Assembly (NCBI RefSeq): GCF_003797765.1
Contig: NZ_RKMB01000024.1
Coordinates: forward strand, 34,441-98,440
Direction: 5' to 3'
Source: Ramlibacter sp. WS9
GTDB taxonomy: Bacteria > Pseudomonadota > Gammaproteobacteria > Burkholderiales > Burkholderiaceae_C
DNA length: 64,000 nucleotides
The translations under genes and the position numbers were made by a program. Shown piece by piece: positions 22,845 through 32,215 of this stretch (position 1 is the first letter of the stretch; every line of letters begins with the position of its first letter). Under the pieces are notes generated by a model. That model was given only the letters and a program-made list of their open reading frames with translations. It searched no databases and was not told the DNA's origin.

Positions 22845-24776
22845 ATGTTCGAATTCGTCCGCAAGCACACCAAGATCATGCAGTTGATCCTGTTTCTGCT
22901 GATCTTCCCGTCGTTCGTGCTGGTGGGCATCAACGGCTACAACAGCATGGGCGAAAAAGGCGAGGCCGTCGCCAAGATCGGCAGCCAGGACATCAAGCAG
23001 GGTGAGTGGGACGCCGCCCACAAGCAGGAGGTCGATCGCCTGCGCCAGCAGATGCCCAACCTCGACGCGAAGCTGCTGGATTCGCCGGCCGCGCGCTACG
23101 CGACGCTCGAGCGCCTGGTGCGCGACCGCGTATTGGCCGCTGCCGCGGACAAATCCAAGCTCTCCACCAGTGACCAGCGCCTGGCCCGTGAACTGCAAAG
23201 CAACGAGATGATCGCCTCGCTGCGCGGCCCCGACGGCAAGCTGGACATGGCGCGTTACCGCCAATTGGTCGGCGCACAGGGCATGACGCCGGAGATGTTC
23301 GAGGCCAGCGTGCGCGCCGACATCGCAGCGCGCCAGGTGCTGGCCGGCGTCGGCGGCACGAGCTTTGCCACGCCAGCGCAAGCGGCCATCTCGCTCAACG
23401 CGTACTTCGAAAAGCGTGAGGTGCAGGTGGTGCGGTTCGCATCCGCGGACTACGTTGCGCGCGTCAATCCGTCGGACGCCGACCTGGAGGCTTTCTACAA
23501 GACCAATGCGGCAATGTTCCAGGCGCCGGAGCAGGCCAGCATCGAATACCTGGTGCTCGACCTGGAGACCGTGAAGAAGACGGTGACGGTCAACGAACAG
23601 GACCTGAAGACCTATTACGACCAGAACGCCTCGCGCCTGGGTGGCCAGGAAGAGCGCCGCGCAAGCCACATCCTCGTGGCCGTGCCCAAGGGTGCGCCCG
23701 CGGCCGAACGCGAGAAGGCGCAGGCCAAGGCCACCGAATTGCTCGCTGCCGTCAAGAAGGCGCCCGACAGCTTCGCCGATGTCGCGAAGAAGAACTCGCA
23801 GGATCCGGGCTCCGCGGCCAATGGTGGGGACCTCGACTTCTTCGCGCGCGGTGCGATGACCAAGGCATTCGAGGAAGCCGCGTTCGCGCTGAAAAAGGGT
23901 GACATCAGCGGGCTCGTCGAAACCGAGTTCGGCTTCCACATCATCAAGCTCGCCGACATCAAGTCGCCCAAGCAGAAGACTTTCGAAGAGATGCGGCCAG
24001 AACTCGAAGCGGAACTGAAGAAGCAGCAGGCGCAGCGCAAGTTCGCCGAGACGGCGGAGGCGTTTACCGACACGGTCTACCAGCAGCCCGACAGCCTCAA
24101 GCCCGCGGCCGACAAGTTGAAGCTCGAGATCCGTACGGCAACCAACGTGCGACGCACGCCGCAACCCGGCGCGCCCGCAGCCCTGGCAAATCCCAAGTTC
24201 CTCAATGCACTGTTTGCGCAAGGCACCATTGAAAAGAAGCAGAACACCGAGGCGGTGGAAGTCGCCCCGAGCACGTTGGTGTCGGGCCGCATCGTGCAGT
24301 ACACGCCGGCGCGCACCTTGCCGTTTGCCGAAGTGAAGGACCGTGTTCGCGAGCGCGTCGTTGCCGCTCGCGCGGCCGAGATGGCCAAGAAGGAAGGCAT
24401 GGAAAAGCTGGCCGCCTGGAAAGCGAACGCGGGCGCTGCCACCTTGCCGGCGGCCATCACCGTCTCGCGCCAGGAAACGCAGAAGCAGCCCGGCGCTGTA
24501 GTCGAAGCCGCACTGCGCGCCGACCCGGCCGCGCTGCCGGCGTTCACCGGTGTCGAGTTGGGTGGCGAAGGCTACGCCGTGGTCAAGGTGAACAAGGTGC
24601 TTGCGCGTGAGACGCCGGCCGACGACGTGGCCAAGCAGGATCGCGCGCAGTACGCGCAGGCCTGGGGCTCGGCCGAGAACATCGCGTACTACAACCTGCT
24701 GAAGGAGCGGCTCAAGGTGCAAATTCTTGCGCCGAAGCCCGCGGCAGGGCTGGGTGAGCCCGCGCAGACGCAGTAA
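22845..24776 (+). CDS. ppiD: SurA_N/PpiD-like peptidylprolyl isomerase
   Basis: This is a 643-residue periplasmic folding factor anchored by one N-terminal helix (about 14-32, QLILFLLIFPSFVLVGING). A SurA_N-like chaperone region follows (about 35-190), then one parvulin domain (about 265-360) with the typical RASHILVAVPKGA start and the FGFHIIKLADI end, then a second chaperone-like part. E. coli PpiD assists exported proteins leaving the Sec translocon and is about 620 residues long. HU followed by ppiD is also the E. coli order (hupB-ppiD), which supports the symbol. The helix at the N-terminus sets the start. Confidence 0.9.
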   Translation: MFEFVRKHTKIMQLILFLLIFPSFVLVGINGYNSMGEKGEAVAKIGSQDIKQGEWDAAHKQEVDRLRQQMPNLDAKLLDSPAARYATLERLVRDRVLAAAADKSKLSTSDQRLARELQSNEMIASLRGPDGKLDMARYRQLVGAQGMTPEMFEASVRADIAARQVLAGVGGTSFATPAQAAISLNAYFEKREVQVVRFASADYVARVNPSDADLEAFYKTNAAMFQAPEQASIEYLVLDLETVKKTVTVNEQDLKTYYDQNASRLGGQEERRASHILVAVPKGAPAAEREKAQAKATELLAAVKKAPDSFADVAKKNSQDPGSAANGGDLDFFARGAMTKAFEEAAFALKKGDISGLVETEFGFHIIKLADIKSPKQKTFEEMRPELEAELKKQQAQRKFAETAEAFTDTVYQQPDSLKPAADKLKLEIRTATNVRRTPQPGAPAALANPKFLNALFAQGTIEKKQNTEAVEVAPSTLVSGRIVQYTPARTLPFAEVKDRVRERVVAARAAEMAKKEGMEKLAAWKANAGAATLPAAITVSRQETQKQPGAVVEAALRADPAALPAFTGVELGGEGYAVVKVNKVLARETPADDVAKQDRAQYAQAWGSAENIAYYNLLKERLKVQILAPKPAAGLGEPAQTQ

Positions 24777-24810
24777 CAGCAATCGCGGCCAACAAGCCGC
24801 GATCCCAGTA

Positions 24811-24845
24811 AAAAAGCCCGCGGCTGCAAGGCCGGCGGGCTTTTT
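24811..24845. terminator. rho-independent terminator, likely bidirectional
   Basis: AAAAAGCCCGC (24811-24821) pairs perfectly with GCGGGCTTTTT (24835-24845). T-runs lie on both strands, so it can end the ppiD transcript (+) and the tRNA-His transcript (-). Confidence 0.85.
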
Positions 24846-24856
24846 CTATGGATGCT

Positions 24857-24933
24857 TGGGGTGGCTGATGGGGCTCGAACCCACGACAACAGGAATCACA
24901 ATCCTGGACTCTACCAACTGAGCTACAGCCACC
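24857..24933 (-). tRNA. tRNA-His (anticodon GUG)
   Basis: On the minus strand the acceptor GTGGCTG pairs with CAGCCAC, with the extra 5' G opposite C73 that marks tRNA-His. The anticodon loop carries GTG (plus-strand CAC at 24897-24899), the T arm GGTTCGAGCCCC is normal, and CCA is encoded. The total length is 77 bases. Confidence 0.96.
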
Positions 24934-24959
24934 GTAGAGAGCGAGATTATAGCCGGACG

Positions 24960-25934
24960 CTAATTCACCATGACGAGCTTGCCTTTGACGCCGCGCGAAC
25001 CCATGTGCGCATAGGCTGATTTGAGCTCGGCCATCGGCATCGTGCGGTCGATCACGGGCTTGATCTTGCCCTCGGCGTACCAGCGGGCGAGCTCGCCCAT
25101 CATGGCGGCGTTGGCCTTCGGCTCCGCCTTGGCGAAGCCGCCCCAGAACACGCCGACGATCGAGGCGCCCTTGAGGAGCGGCAGGTTGAGCGGCAGCGAA
25201 GGAATCGGCCCAGCCGCGAAGCCCACGACCAGGTAGCGACCGCGCCACCCGATGGAGCGGAACGCCGGCTCGGCATAGTCGCCGCCCACCGGGTCGTAGA
25301 TCACGTCCGGGCCTTTGCCTGCGGTCGCGGCCTTGATGGCCTCGCGCAAGTCCTGCTTCGTGTAGTTGATGGTCGCGTCGGCGCCGATCGATTTGCACAG
25401 CTCGCACTTCTCGTCGGTGGAAGCGGCCGCGATGACGCGCGCGCCCATCGCCTTGGCGACCTGGATTGCCGAAGTGCCGACACCGCCCGCGGCGCCGAGG
25501 ACTAGCACGGTTTCACCGGCCTTCAGTTGTGCGCGGTCCACCAACGCATGGTGCGACGTGGCGTAGATCATGATGAACGCCGCGGCGTCCACGTGGGGAA
25601 AGCCGGGCGGCAGCGGCATGCACAGCGCGGCCGGGGCGATGGTGTGCGTGCCGAAGCCGCCCGTGCCCGACAGGCACGCGACGCTCTGCCCGACCTTGAG
25701 ATGCGTTACGCCTTCGCCCACAGCTGCGATCACGCCTGCGTATTCGGAGCCGGGCACGAACGGCAGCTCGGGCTTCATCTGGTACTTGTTCTGAACGATC
25801 AGCAGATCGGGGAAGTTCAGGCTCGCGGCCTTGATCTCGATCAGCACCTCACCCGCTTTGGGCGCGGGCGTGGGCAGTTCTTTCCATTGCAGCGCATCGA
25901 CGCCGGTGGGGTTCTCGCAAATCCAGGCATGCAT
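24960..25934 (-). CDS. zinc-type alcohol dehydrogenase-like NADPH:quinone oxidoreductase
   Basis: This is a 324-residue medium-chain dehydrogenase/reductase of the quinone oxidoreductase branch. A GroES-like N-terminal domain holds SEYAGVIAAVGEGV (about 62-75), and the Rossmann domain has VLVLGAAGGVGTSAIQVAKAMG (shortened core AAGGVGTSAIQ, about 145). It lacks the cysteine cluster of structural zinc, as zinc-free quinone oxidoreductases do. It would reduce quinones or enoyl compounds with NADPH; the substrate is unknown. It faces the tRNA-His gene from upstream on the same strand. Confidence 0.85.
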   Translation of the reverse strand: MHAWICENPTGVDALQWKELPTPAPKAGEVLIEIKAASLNFPDLLIVQNKYQMKPELPFVPGSEYAGVIAAVGEGVTHLKVGQSVACLSGTGGFGTHTIAPAALCMPLPPGFPHVDAAAFIMIYATSHHALVDRAQLKAGETVLVLGAAGGVGTSAIQVAKAMGARVIAAASTDEKCELCKSIGADATINYTKQDLREAIKAATAGKGPDVIYDPVGGDYAEPAFRSIGWRGRYLVVGFAAGPIPSLPLNLPLLKGASIVGVFWGGFAKAEPKANAAMMGELARWYAEGKIKPVIDRTMPMAELKSAYAHMGSRGVKGKLVMVN

Positions 25935-26041
25935 GCCGATTCTCCGGATAAAGGACGCATTGATGATAGGCCCACGATTTCCGCATGAATGTCTCTGCGG
26001 CGACCCATCGCACCTACAATCTTTTCAATCCTTTACCCCCA

Positions 26042-26809
26042 ATGAAAATCCTCCTTTCCAACGACGACGGCTACCAGGCGCCGGGTCTCGTCGCGCTGTA
26101 CGAGGCGATCAAGGACCTGGGCGATGTCGAAGTCGTCGCGCCCGAGCACAACAACAGCGCGAAGTCGAACGCGCTCACGCTGCATTCGCCGCTCTCCGTG
26201 CACCTGGCCGGCAACGGTTTTCGCTACGTCAACGGCACGCCGGCGGATTGCGTGCATGTGGCGCTGACGGGCCTGCTCGAATACCGGCCCGACCTCGTCG
26301 TGAGCGGCATCAACAACGGCGCGAACATGGGTGACGACACGATCTACTCCGGCACCGTCGGCGCGGCGATGGAGGGCTACCTGTTCGGCATCCCCGCCAT
26401 CGCCTTCTCGCAGACGCAGAAAGGCTGGGCTCATATCGGCGACTCGGCGCGCAAGGCGCGCGACCTGGTGCAGCAGGTGATCGCGCAGCATGCGCAAGGC
26501 AGCGCGCCGTGGCTGCTCAACGTCAACATTCCGAACATGCCGTATGAGGAGCTCAAGCCGTTCAAGATCTGCCGCCTGGGCCGTCGCCATGCCGCGGAAA
26601 AAGTGATCGCGCAGCCCAGCCCGCATGGCGACATGCTGTACTGGATCGGCGGCGCCGGCCCGGCCAAGGACGACGCGGAAGGAACGGACTTTCATGCCAC
26701 CGCACAGGGCCACGTGTCGATCACACCGTTGAAGGTCGACTTGACCGACCACGAGGCGCTCGCAGGATGGAAGACACGGCTCGCGGCATCGGGCGGGCAG
26801 GAGCGTTGA
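26042..26809 (+). CDS. surE: 5'/3'-nucleotidase SurE
   Basis: This 255-residue SurE is a metal-dependent phosphatase acting on nucleoside monophosphates and short polyphosphate, important in stationary phase. The N-terminal MKILLSNDDGYQAPG with the adjacent metal-binding Asp pair, the PEHNNSAKSNALT loop and VVSGINNGANMGDD are all conserved. ATG at 26042 puts the first strand at residue 1. It heads the surE-pcm-nlpD-rpoS cluster and its stop overlaps the pcm ATG by one base. Confidence 0.96.
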   Translation: MKILLSNDDGYQAPGLVALYEAIKDLGDVEVVAPEHNNSAKSNALTLHSPLSVHLAGNGFRYVNGTPADCVHVALTGLLEYRPDLVVSGINNGANMGDDTIYSGTVGAAMEGYLFGIPAIAFSQTQKGWAHIGDSARKARDLVQQVIAQHAQGSAPWLLNVNIPNMPYEELKPFKICRLGRRHAAEKVIAQPSPHGDMLYWIGGAGPAKDDAEGTDFHATAQGHVSITPLKVDLTDHEALAGWKTRLAASGGQER

Positions 26810-27579
26810 TGCCTCAGCGCCCAGGCTTTCCGGCACGGCTCGATTCGTCGTCCACCCGGCCCGCGCCCGCCCGGAAGGCCGCGACGCCCGCTGTCAACGC
26901 ATCGCCGCGCACCCCCGAAGGTGTTTCGCCGGATTCGCGTGCGGTGCGCGCGCGCATGGTGGAAAAGCTCGCAGCGCAGGGCGTGAGCGACGCGCGCGTG
27001 CTTCATGCAATGGGGCGCATCGAGCGGCATCGCTTCGTCGATACGGCGCTGATGAACCAGGCGTATGAGGACACCAGCTTACCGATCGGGCTGGGCCAAA
27101 CCATCTCGAAGCCAAACGTGGTGGCGCGAATGATCGAGCTCCTACTCGGCGGCAGGAACGATGCGGCCGGCAAGTTGGGCCGCGTGCTCGAAATCGGAAC
27201 CGGCTGCGGCTACCAGGCCGCGGTGCTCAGCCTCGTCGCTACCGAGGTCTACAGCATCGAGCGCTTGCGCGGGTTGCACGACAAGGCTCGCGAGAACTTG
27301 CGCCCGTTTCGCCTGCCCAACGTGCACCTGATGCTCGGCGACGGCATGGTCGGGTACCCCAAGGGTGCACCGTATGCCGGCATCATCTCGGCGGCCGGCG
27401 GTTTGGCCGTGCCCGCTGCCTGGACGGAGCAACTCGCAGTGGGTGGGCGCATCGTCGCGCCGACGGTCATGCCCAATGGGCAGCAGGCCCTGGTGGTGAT
27501 GGAAAAGACGGCGCGCGAAATGAAACAAACTGTGCTTGAGGCGGTTCACTTTGTCCCCCTAAAATCGGGCATCGCTTGA
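26809..27579 (+). CDS. pcm: protein-L-isoaspartate O-methyltransferase
   Basis: This is a protein repair methyltransferase of 256 residues that uses S-adenosylmethionine on isoaspartyl residues. The catalytic core starts near residue 48; EDTSLPIGLGQTISKP and the SAM motif RVLEIGTGCGYQAAVLS are diagnostic. About 45 extra residues rich in Pro, Ala and Arg precede the core, longer than in E. coli (208 residues). The start ATG at 26809 has AGGAG six bases before it and overlaps the surE stop (TGATG). It sits between surE and nlpD as in other proteobacteria. Confidence 0.94.
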   Translation: MPQRPGFPARLDSSSTRPAPARKAATPAVNASPRTPEGVSPDSRAVRARMVEKLAAQGVSDARVLHAMGRIERHRFVDTALMNQAYEDTSLPIGLGQTISKPNVVARMIELLLGGRNDAAGKLGRVLEIGTGCGYQAAVLSLVATEVYSIERLRGLHDKARENLRPFRLPNVHLMLGDGMVGYPKGAPYAGIISAAGGLAVPAAWTEQLAVGGRIVAPTVMPNGQQALVVMEKTAREMKQTVLEAVHFVPLKSGIA

Positions 27580-27593
27580 TAGGAAAAGAAAAG

Positions 27594-28484
27594 ATGCTCG
27601 AGTTGCGCAATCAGGGGTGGACGTGGGCGCTGGCACTGGCAGCAGGGCTGCTTGCCGGGTGCGCATCTACCTCGCTTCGCGCCCCGGCGCCGGTGGAGGA
27701 TCGCAGCGCCGCGCGCGCGCCTGTCGTGGCCCCAGCCCCCGTCGCCGAACCGCCGCGCACGACTTTGCCCGGCGCCGAGAACGCGGGCAAGCCCGGCTAC
27801 TACACCGTGCGTCCCGGCGATACGCTGATCCGCATTTCGTTGGACAGCGGGCAGAACTGGCGCGACATCGCGCGCTGGAACAGCATCGAGAACCCGAACA
27901 TCATTGAAGTGGGGCAAGTGCTGCGCGTGATACCGCCTGCCGCGGACGTCGCGGCCGTGCGGCCCGTGACCACTGCTCCCGCGGTGCCGGGCGCACCGAC
28001 GCCCGCCGCGAGCGCGCCGCGTGGCACGCCCACCACCGGGCTGGTGGCGAGTGTGCCGCCGGCGGTCACGTCGCCCGGGCCTGCGCCGACGCCAGTGCCC
28101 GCAGGGGAAGACGACCTGCCGTGGGCCTGGCCGACGCCGGCCGGTGCTTCGGTCGTCGCGGGTTTCGATGAGCAAAGGAACAAGGGCCTGGACATCGCGG
28201 GCAAGCCCGGAGACCCGGTGCTCGCGTCGGCCGATGGACGCGTCGTGTACGCGGGTGCAGGCTTGCGCGGCTACGGCAACCTGATCATCCTCAAGCACAA
28301 CAACACGTATCTCTCGGCCTATGCGCACAACCAGTCGCTGATGGTCAAGGAAGACCAGACGGTGCGCAAAGGGCAGAAGATCGCCGAGATGGGCAGCAGC
28401 GACGCCGACCGGGTGAAGCTGCACTTCGAGATCCGGCGGCAGGGCAAGCCTGTCGACCCCGCCAAGTACCTGCCCCCGAGGTAG
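27594..28484 (+). CDS. nlpD: NlpD-like lipoprotein with LysM and degenerate LytM (M23) domain
   Basis: This is a 296-residue outer-membrane lipoprotein. A signal peptide ends in the lipobox LLAGC (Cys at about 22). A LysM peptidoglycan-binding domain (about 68-112, YYTVRPGDTLIRISLD) follows, then a Pro/Ala-rich linker and an M23 domain (about 185-295). The zinc ligands are not intact: N-K-G-L-D stands where H-x-G-x-D is needed and K-L-H-F where H-L-H-F is needed. This fits an amidase activator such as E. coli NlpD rather than an endopeptidase. ATG at 27594 follows AGGAAAAG; TTG at 27576 is an alternative. Confidence 0.9.
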   Translation: MLELRNQGWTWALALAAGLLAGCASTSLRAPAPVEDRSAARAPVVAPAPVAEPPRTTLPGAENAGKPGYYTVRPGDTLIRISLDSGQNWRDIARWNSIENPNIIEVGQVLRVIPPAADVAAVRPVTTAPAVPGAPTPAASAPRGTPTTGLVASVPPAVTSPGPAPTPVPAGEDDLPWAWPTPAGASVVAGFDEQRNKGLDIAGKPGDPVLASADGRVVYAGAGLRGYGNLIILKHNNTYLSAYAHNQSLMVKEDQTVRKGQKIAEMGSSDADRVKLHFEIRRQGKPVDPAKYLPPR

Positions 28485-28486
28485 CG

Positions 28487-29497
28487 ATGAAAAAGCGCAA
28501 CGGACACAGCAATTCTGCCGTTCCGGGTGCGTCTGAGAATGGGGCTGTGCCAGGCGCAAGAGGGCAGGGCGATGAGGGCGATGAAGCCGCCAGCGAGCCC
28601 AACCCCCGCGACATCCCCGCCGAGATCGCCGGGGAGTCGAGCGACACGCTGACGCTCTACCTGCGCGAAGTGCGCCGTACCGAACTGTTCACCCCCGCCG
28701 AGGAATTCGACGCCGCCACGCGCGCCCGGGCCGGCGATTTCGCTGCGCGCCAGTCGATGATCGAGCACAACCTGCGACTGGTGGTGAGCATCGCCAAGGG
28801 CTACCTCGGGCGCGGCGTGCCGCTGTCGGACCTGATCGAAGAAGGCAACCTCGGCCTGATGCACGCGATCGACAAGTTCGAGCCCGAGCGCGGATTTCGT
28901 TTTTCGACCTATGCGACCTGGTGGATACGCCAGTCGGTCGAGCGCGCCGTGATGAACCAGGGCCGCGTGATACGCCTGCCCGTGCACGTCGTGCGCGAAC
29001 TGCAGCAGGTGCTGCGCGCGCGGCGCACGCTGGAAAACGATCCGGCCTTTGCCGCAGCGCGCAACGGCTTCGAAGGCGAGGGCGTGCGGGTCGAGGATGT
29101 GGCCGCGTTGCTCGGGCGCGAAGTGCAGGAAGTGGCCGAACTGCTGGCGATGGCCGAGGCGCCACGATCGCTCGACGCCGCGATGGACCGTTCCGACGAC
29201 GAACATACGCTGGGCGACTCGATGGCCGACGAGCTGGCCGTCGACCCGACCGGGGTGACCCAGAGCCACGAGGTCGAGAAACTCCTGAACAACTGGATCG
29301 ACGCCCTGTCGAACCGCGAAAAGGAAGTGCTGGAGGGCCGCTTCGGCCTGCACGATCGCGAGCCGGAAACTCTGGAAGTGCTCAGCGACCGCCTGGGCCT
29401 CACGCGTGAACGCGTCCGGCAGATCCAGAACGAGGCCTTGCTCAAACTCAAACGCCACATGGTGCGCAACGGCATCAGCAAAGAAGCCTTGTTCTAG
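28487..29497 (+). CDS. rpoS: RNA polymerase sigma factor RpoS
   Basis: This 336-residue sigma-70-family factor for stationary phase and general stress starts 2 bp after nlpD. Region 1.2 has DTLTLYLREVRRTELFTP, region 2 IEHNLRLVVSIAKGYLGRG with the -10 reading block FSTYATWWIRQSVERA (about 140), and region 4 REKEVLEGRFGLHD plus the -35 binding helix LTRERVRQIQNEALLKL. The extra N-terminal 45 residues are acidic and low in complexity. As in E. coli, an rpoS promoter may lie inside nlpD; this could not be verified by eye. Confidence 0.95.
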   Translation: MKKRNGHSNSAVPGASENGAVPGARGQGDEGDEAASEPNPRDIPAEIAGESSDTLTLYLREVRRTELFTPAEEFDAATRARAGDFAARQSMIEHNLRLVVSIAKGYLGRGVPLSDLIEEGNLGLMHAIDKFEPERGFRFSTYATWWIRQSVERAVMNQGRVIRLPVHVVRELQQVLRARRTLENDPAFAAARNGFEGEGVRVEDVAALLGREVQEVAELLAMAEAPRSLDAAMDRSDDEHTLGDSMADELAVDPTGVTQSHEVEKLLNNWIDALSNREKEVLEGRFGLHDREPETLEVLSDRLGLTRERVRQIQNEALLKLKRHMVRNGISKEALF

Positions 29498-29514
29498 CTG
29501 CTACAGTCCCGAGC

Positions 29515-30300
29515 ATGGCCTGGCCCGTACTCGTTTTCGACATCGAATCCATTCCCGACATCGCGGGGCTGCGCGCATTGCGCGGCAGCGCGCCCGGCAC
29601 CAGCGACGAGCAGGTCTTTGCCGCCTGGTGCGAGGAGCGCAAGGAGAAGGGGCAGAGCGACTTCATGCCGCTGCACCTGCAGCGCATCCTGGTCATCAGC
29701 TGCGTGTTCAGGAACGCCGACGGCATTCGCATTCACTCCTTCGTCGATCGCGACAACGCGAGCGAAGGCAAGGTCATCCAGACCTTTTTCAACACACTCG
29801 AAAAGCACGTGCCGCAGCTGGTGAGCTGGAACGGCGGCGGCTTCGACCTGCCGGTGCTGCACTACCGCGGCTTGCGCCACGGCGTGGTGGCCGACAAGTA
29901 CTGGGATCTCGGCGACGACGATCGCGAGTTCAAGTGGAACAACTACATCAGCCGGTACCACATGCGGCACCTGGACCTGATGGACCTCCTCGCCATGTAC
30001 CAGCCCAAGAACAACGCGCCGCTAGATGCGATGGCCAAGCTGTGCGGCTTTCCTGGCAAGCTGGGCATGGACGGCTCGCAGGTCTATCCAGCCTTTCTCG
30101 ATGGGAAGCTGGAAGAGATTCGCCGCTATTGCGAAACCGACGTGATGAACACCTACCTGCTGTATTGCCGCTTCCAGAAGATGCGCGGCGGGCTCACGGA
30201 AGCGGAATACGAACAGGAGATCGAGTTGGTCAAGGCGACGCTTGGCAATCTCGCGCCGGCCGAGGCGCACTGGCAGGAATACCTCGCAGCCTGGGTCTAG
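29515..30300 (+). CDS. DEDD-type 3'-5' exonuclease (PolB exo2 family)
   Basis: This 261-residue ribonuclease H-fold protein matches the predicted 3'-5' exonuclease family related to the proofreading domain of DNA polymerase B. The catalytic acidic residues are visible: D and E in LVFDIESIPD (about 8-10), D in SWNGGGFDLPVL (about 112) and D in RYCETDVMNT (about 208). Its cellular role is not established. It lies 17 bp after rpoS and before rlmD, an order common in beta-proteobacteria, and probably shares the rpoS transcript. Confidence 0.82.
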   Translation: MAWPVLVFDIESIPDIAGLRALRGSAPGTSDEQVFAAWCEERKEKGQSDFMPLHLQRILVISCVFRNADGIRIHSFVDRDNASEGKVIQTFFNTLEKHVPQLVSWNGGGFDLPVLHYRGLRHGVVADKYWDLGDDDREFKWNNYISRYHMRHLDLMDLLAMYQPKNNAPLDAMAKLCGFPGKLGMDGSQVYPAFLDGKLEEIRRYCETDVMNTYLLYCRFQKMRGGLTEAEYEQEIELVKATLGNLAPAEAHWQEYLAAWV

Positions 30301-30314
30301 GGCTTTATCAGGCG

Positions 30315-30746
30315 CTAGTCAGCCGCGCCCGGCGGGCGGGGCGACAACAGCTCGTCGTAGCCGCGCCCTTCGAACTCCAGCAGGTCGAAGCCATGGCCGA
30401 ACGGGTCGGCCATGTTGGCCATGCGGCCCCACCGCCGTTGCAGGATCGGTTGCTCCAGTGTGGCGCCCAGGCCAACCAGTTTCTCCGCGGCCGCATCGAT
30501 GCCGGTGACGACGAAATCCAGGTGCACCGGCGTCCAGTGGCGGGCATAGCTGCGGCGTTGCGGATGGCCTTCGCCCAGCGGCGGCGTCCCCGCTGGGTTG
30601 AACAGAAGGTCGATGGCGCTGCCTGCGCCCAGCAACTCCACCCAGTCGTCGCCGAGCCGTCGGCCTTGGCGCAGGCCGAGGCCTTGCACATAGAACGCGA
30701 TGCCGCGTTCGAGGTCGTCCACGTCGATGCATGCCCGGATTTCCAT
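30315..30746 (-). CDS. VOC family (glyoxalase/bleomycin resistance-like) protein
   Basis: This is a 143-residue single-domain member of the vicinal oxygen chelate superfamily. It begins MEIRACIDVDDLERGIAFYV, the usual first strand and helix, and ends with ANMADPFGHGFDLLEFEG, the metal/substrate strand of the second half. The function cannot be set from sequence. It is the only minus-strand gene between the exonuclease and rlmD, with 51 bp to the divergent rlmD. Confidence 0.75.
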   Translation of the reverse strand: MEIRACIDVDDLERGIAFYVQGLGLRQGRRLGDDWVELLGAGSAIDLLFNPAGTPPLGEGHPQRRSYARHWTPVHLDFVVTGIDAAAEKLVGLGATLEQPILQRRWGRMANMADPFGHGFDLLEFEGRGYDELLSPRPPGAAD

Positions 30747-30797
30747 GCGCGTCCTTTGGCTTTCTGCCAGGAAGTATGCACCTGAGACAATCGGGCA

Positions 30798-32213
30798 ATG
30801 ACAGACGAGATCGACAAAAACGAAACGGAAAGTCGGCCGCCGCTGCCCGACGGTTGGCTGCTGGTGGACGCGCTCGACATCGAGGCGCAGGGCGTGGCGC
30901 GCCGGCCGGACGGCAAGGTCGTGTTCATCGACGGGGCATTGCCCGGCGAACTGGTATCGGCCAACGTCAACCGCAAGAAGAACAACTGGGAGCAAGGCAC
31001 CCTCACGGCCATCCACCGCGAATCGTCCCAGCGCGTGCGTCCGCGTTGCCCGCACTTCGGCCTGCACGAAGGCGCGTGCGGCGGCTGCAAGATGCAGCAC
31101 CTGCACCCCGCCGCGCAAGTCGCCGTCAAGCAGCGAGTGCTGGAAGACAACCTGTGGCACCTGGGCAAGGTCAAGGCGGAGATGATACTGCGGCCCATCG
31201 AGGGCCCGGACTGGGGCTACCGCTGGCGGGCACGCTTTTCGGTGCGGCATGTGCGGAAGAAAGAGTCGGTGCTGGTGGGCTTCCACGAGCGCAAGAGCCG
31301 CTACGTCGCCGACATGCGCGAATGCCACGTCGTTCCATCGCATGTGAGCGCACTGCTGCTGCCGCTGCGCGCGCTTATCGGGTCCATGGACGCCATCGAG
31401 ACCTGTCCGCAGATCGAGCTGGCCTGCGGCGACGAGGTCATTGCGTTGGTCTTGCGGCATCTTGAGCCGCTGAGCGAAGGTGACCTGGCCAAGCTGCGTG
31501 CGTTCGCCCTTGCGCACCCCGGCGTGCAGTGGTGGCTGCAACCCAAGGGCCCAGATACCATCAAATTGCTCGACGAAGGCGGGCCGGAGCTGGCGTACGC
31601 GTTGCCGGAGTTCGGCATCACGATGCCCTTCAAGCCGACCGACTTCACCCAGGTGAATCCGCACATCAACCGCGTGCTGGTGTCGCGTGCGCTGCGGCTG
31701 CTGGACGTGCAGCAGGACGACCGGGTCATCGACTGGTTCTGTGGCCTCGGCAATTTCACGTTGCCTCTGGCGACGCGCGCGCGGGAGGTGCTGGGCATCG
31801 AGGGGAGCGAGCCATTGGTGGCGCGCTCACGCGAGAACTACCGGCGCAACCAGGCGGAAAGGATCGGACGGCCGCTGGCGCCGGCGACCTTCGCGGCGCG
31901 CAACCTGTTTGAGATCACGCCCCAGCAACTCGTGCAGGACGGGCAGGCGCAGCGCTGGCTGGTCGATCCCCCGCGCGAGGGCGCGTTCGCACTGGCCAAG
32001 GCGCTGGCTGACCTGCACATGCAGCCGGAACTGCGCGGCCCCTGGAGTGCGCCCCACCGCATCGTCTACGTCAGCTGCAACCCGGCGACGTTGGCACGCG
32101 ACGCGGGGCTGCTGGTGCACCAGGCCGGGTACCGCTGCACGGCTGCGGGCGTGGTCAACATGTTCCCGCACACGGCGCACGTGGAGAGCATCGCGGTCTT
32201 CGAACGCGCTTGA
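30798..32213 (+). CDS. rlmD: 23S rRNA (uracil-1939-C5)-methyltransferase RlmD
   Basis: This 471-residue methyltransferase (formerly RumA) makes m5U1939 in 23S rRNA. It has an N-terminal TRAM-like domain, the 4Fe-4S cysteines in CPHFGLHEGACGGCKMQH, the SAM site DWFCGLGNFTLPLA (about 313-326) and the catalytic Cys in YVSCNPATLARD (about 420). The length is slightly above the E. coli enzyme (433), due to an extension of the N-terminal region. Its stop is immediately followed by the AraC-type gene. Confidence 0.92.
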   Translation: MTDEIDKNETESRPPLPDGWLLVDALDIEAQGVARRPDGKVVFIDGALPGELVSANVNRKKNNWEQGTLTAIHRESSQRVRPRCPHFGLHEGACGGCKMQHLHPAAQVAVKQRVLEDNLWHLGKVKAEMILRPIEGPDWGYRWRARFSVRHVRKKESVLVGFHERKSRYVADMRECHVVPSHVSALLLPLRALIGSMDAIETCPQIELACGDEVIALVLRHLEPLSEGDLAKLRAFALAHPGVQWWLQPKGPDTIKLLDEGGPELAYALPEFGITMPFKPTDFTQVNPHINRVLVSRALRLLDVQQDDRVIDWFCGLGNFTLPLATRAREVLGIEGSEPLVARSRENYRRNQAERIGRPLAPATFAARNLFEITPQQLVQDGQAQRWLVDPPREGAFALAKALADLHMQPELRGPWSAPHRIVYVSCNPATLARDAGLLVHQAGYRCTAAGVVNMFPHTAHVESIAVFERA

Positions 32214-32215
32214 GC

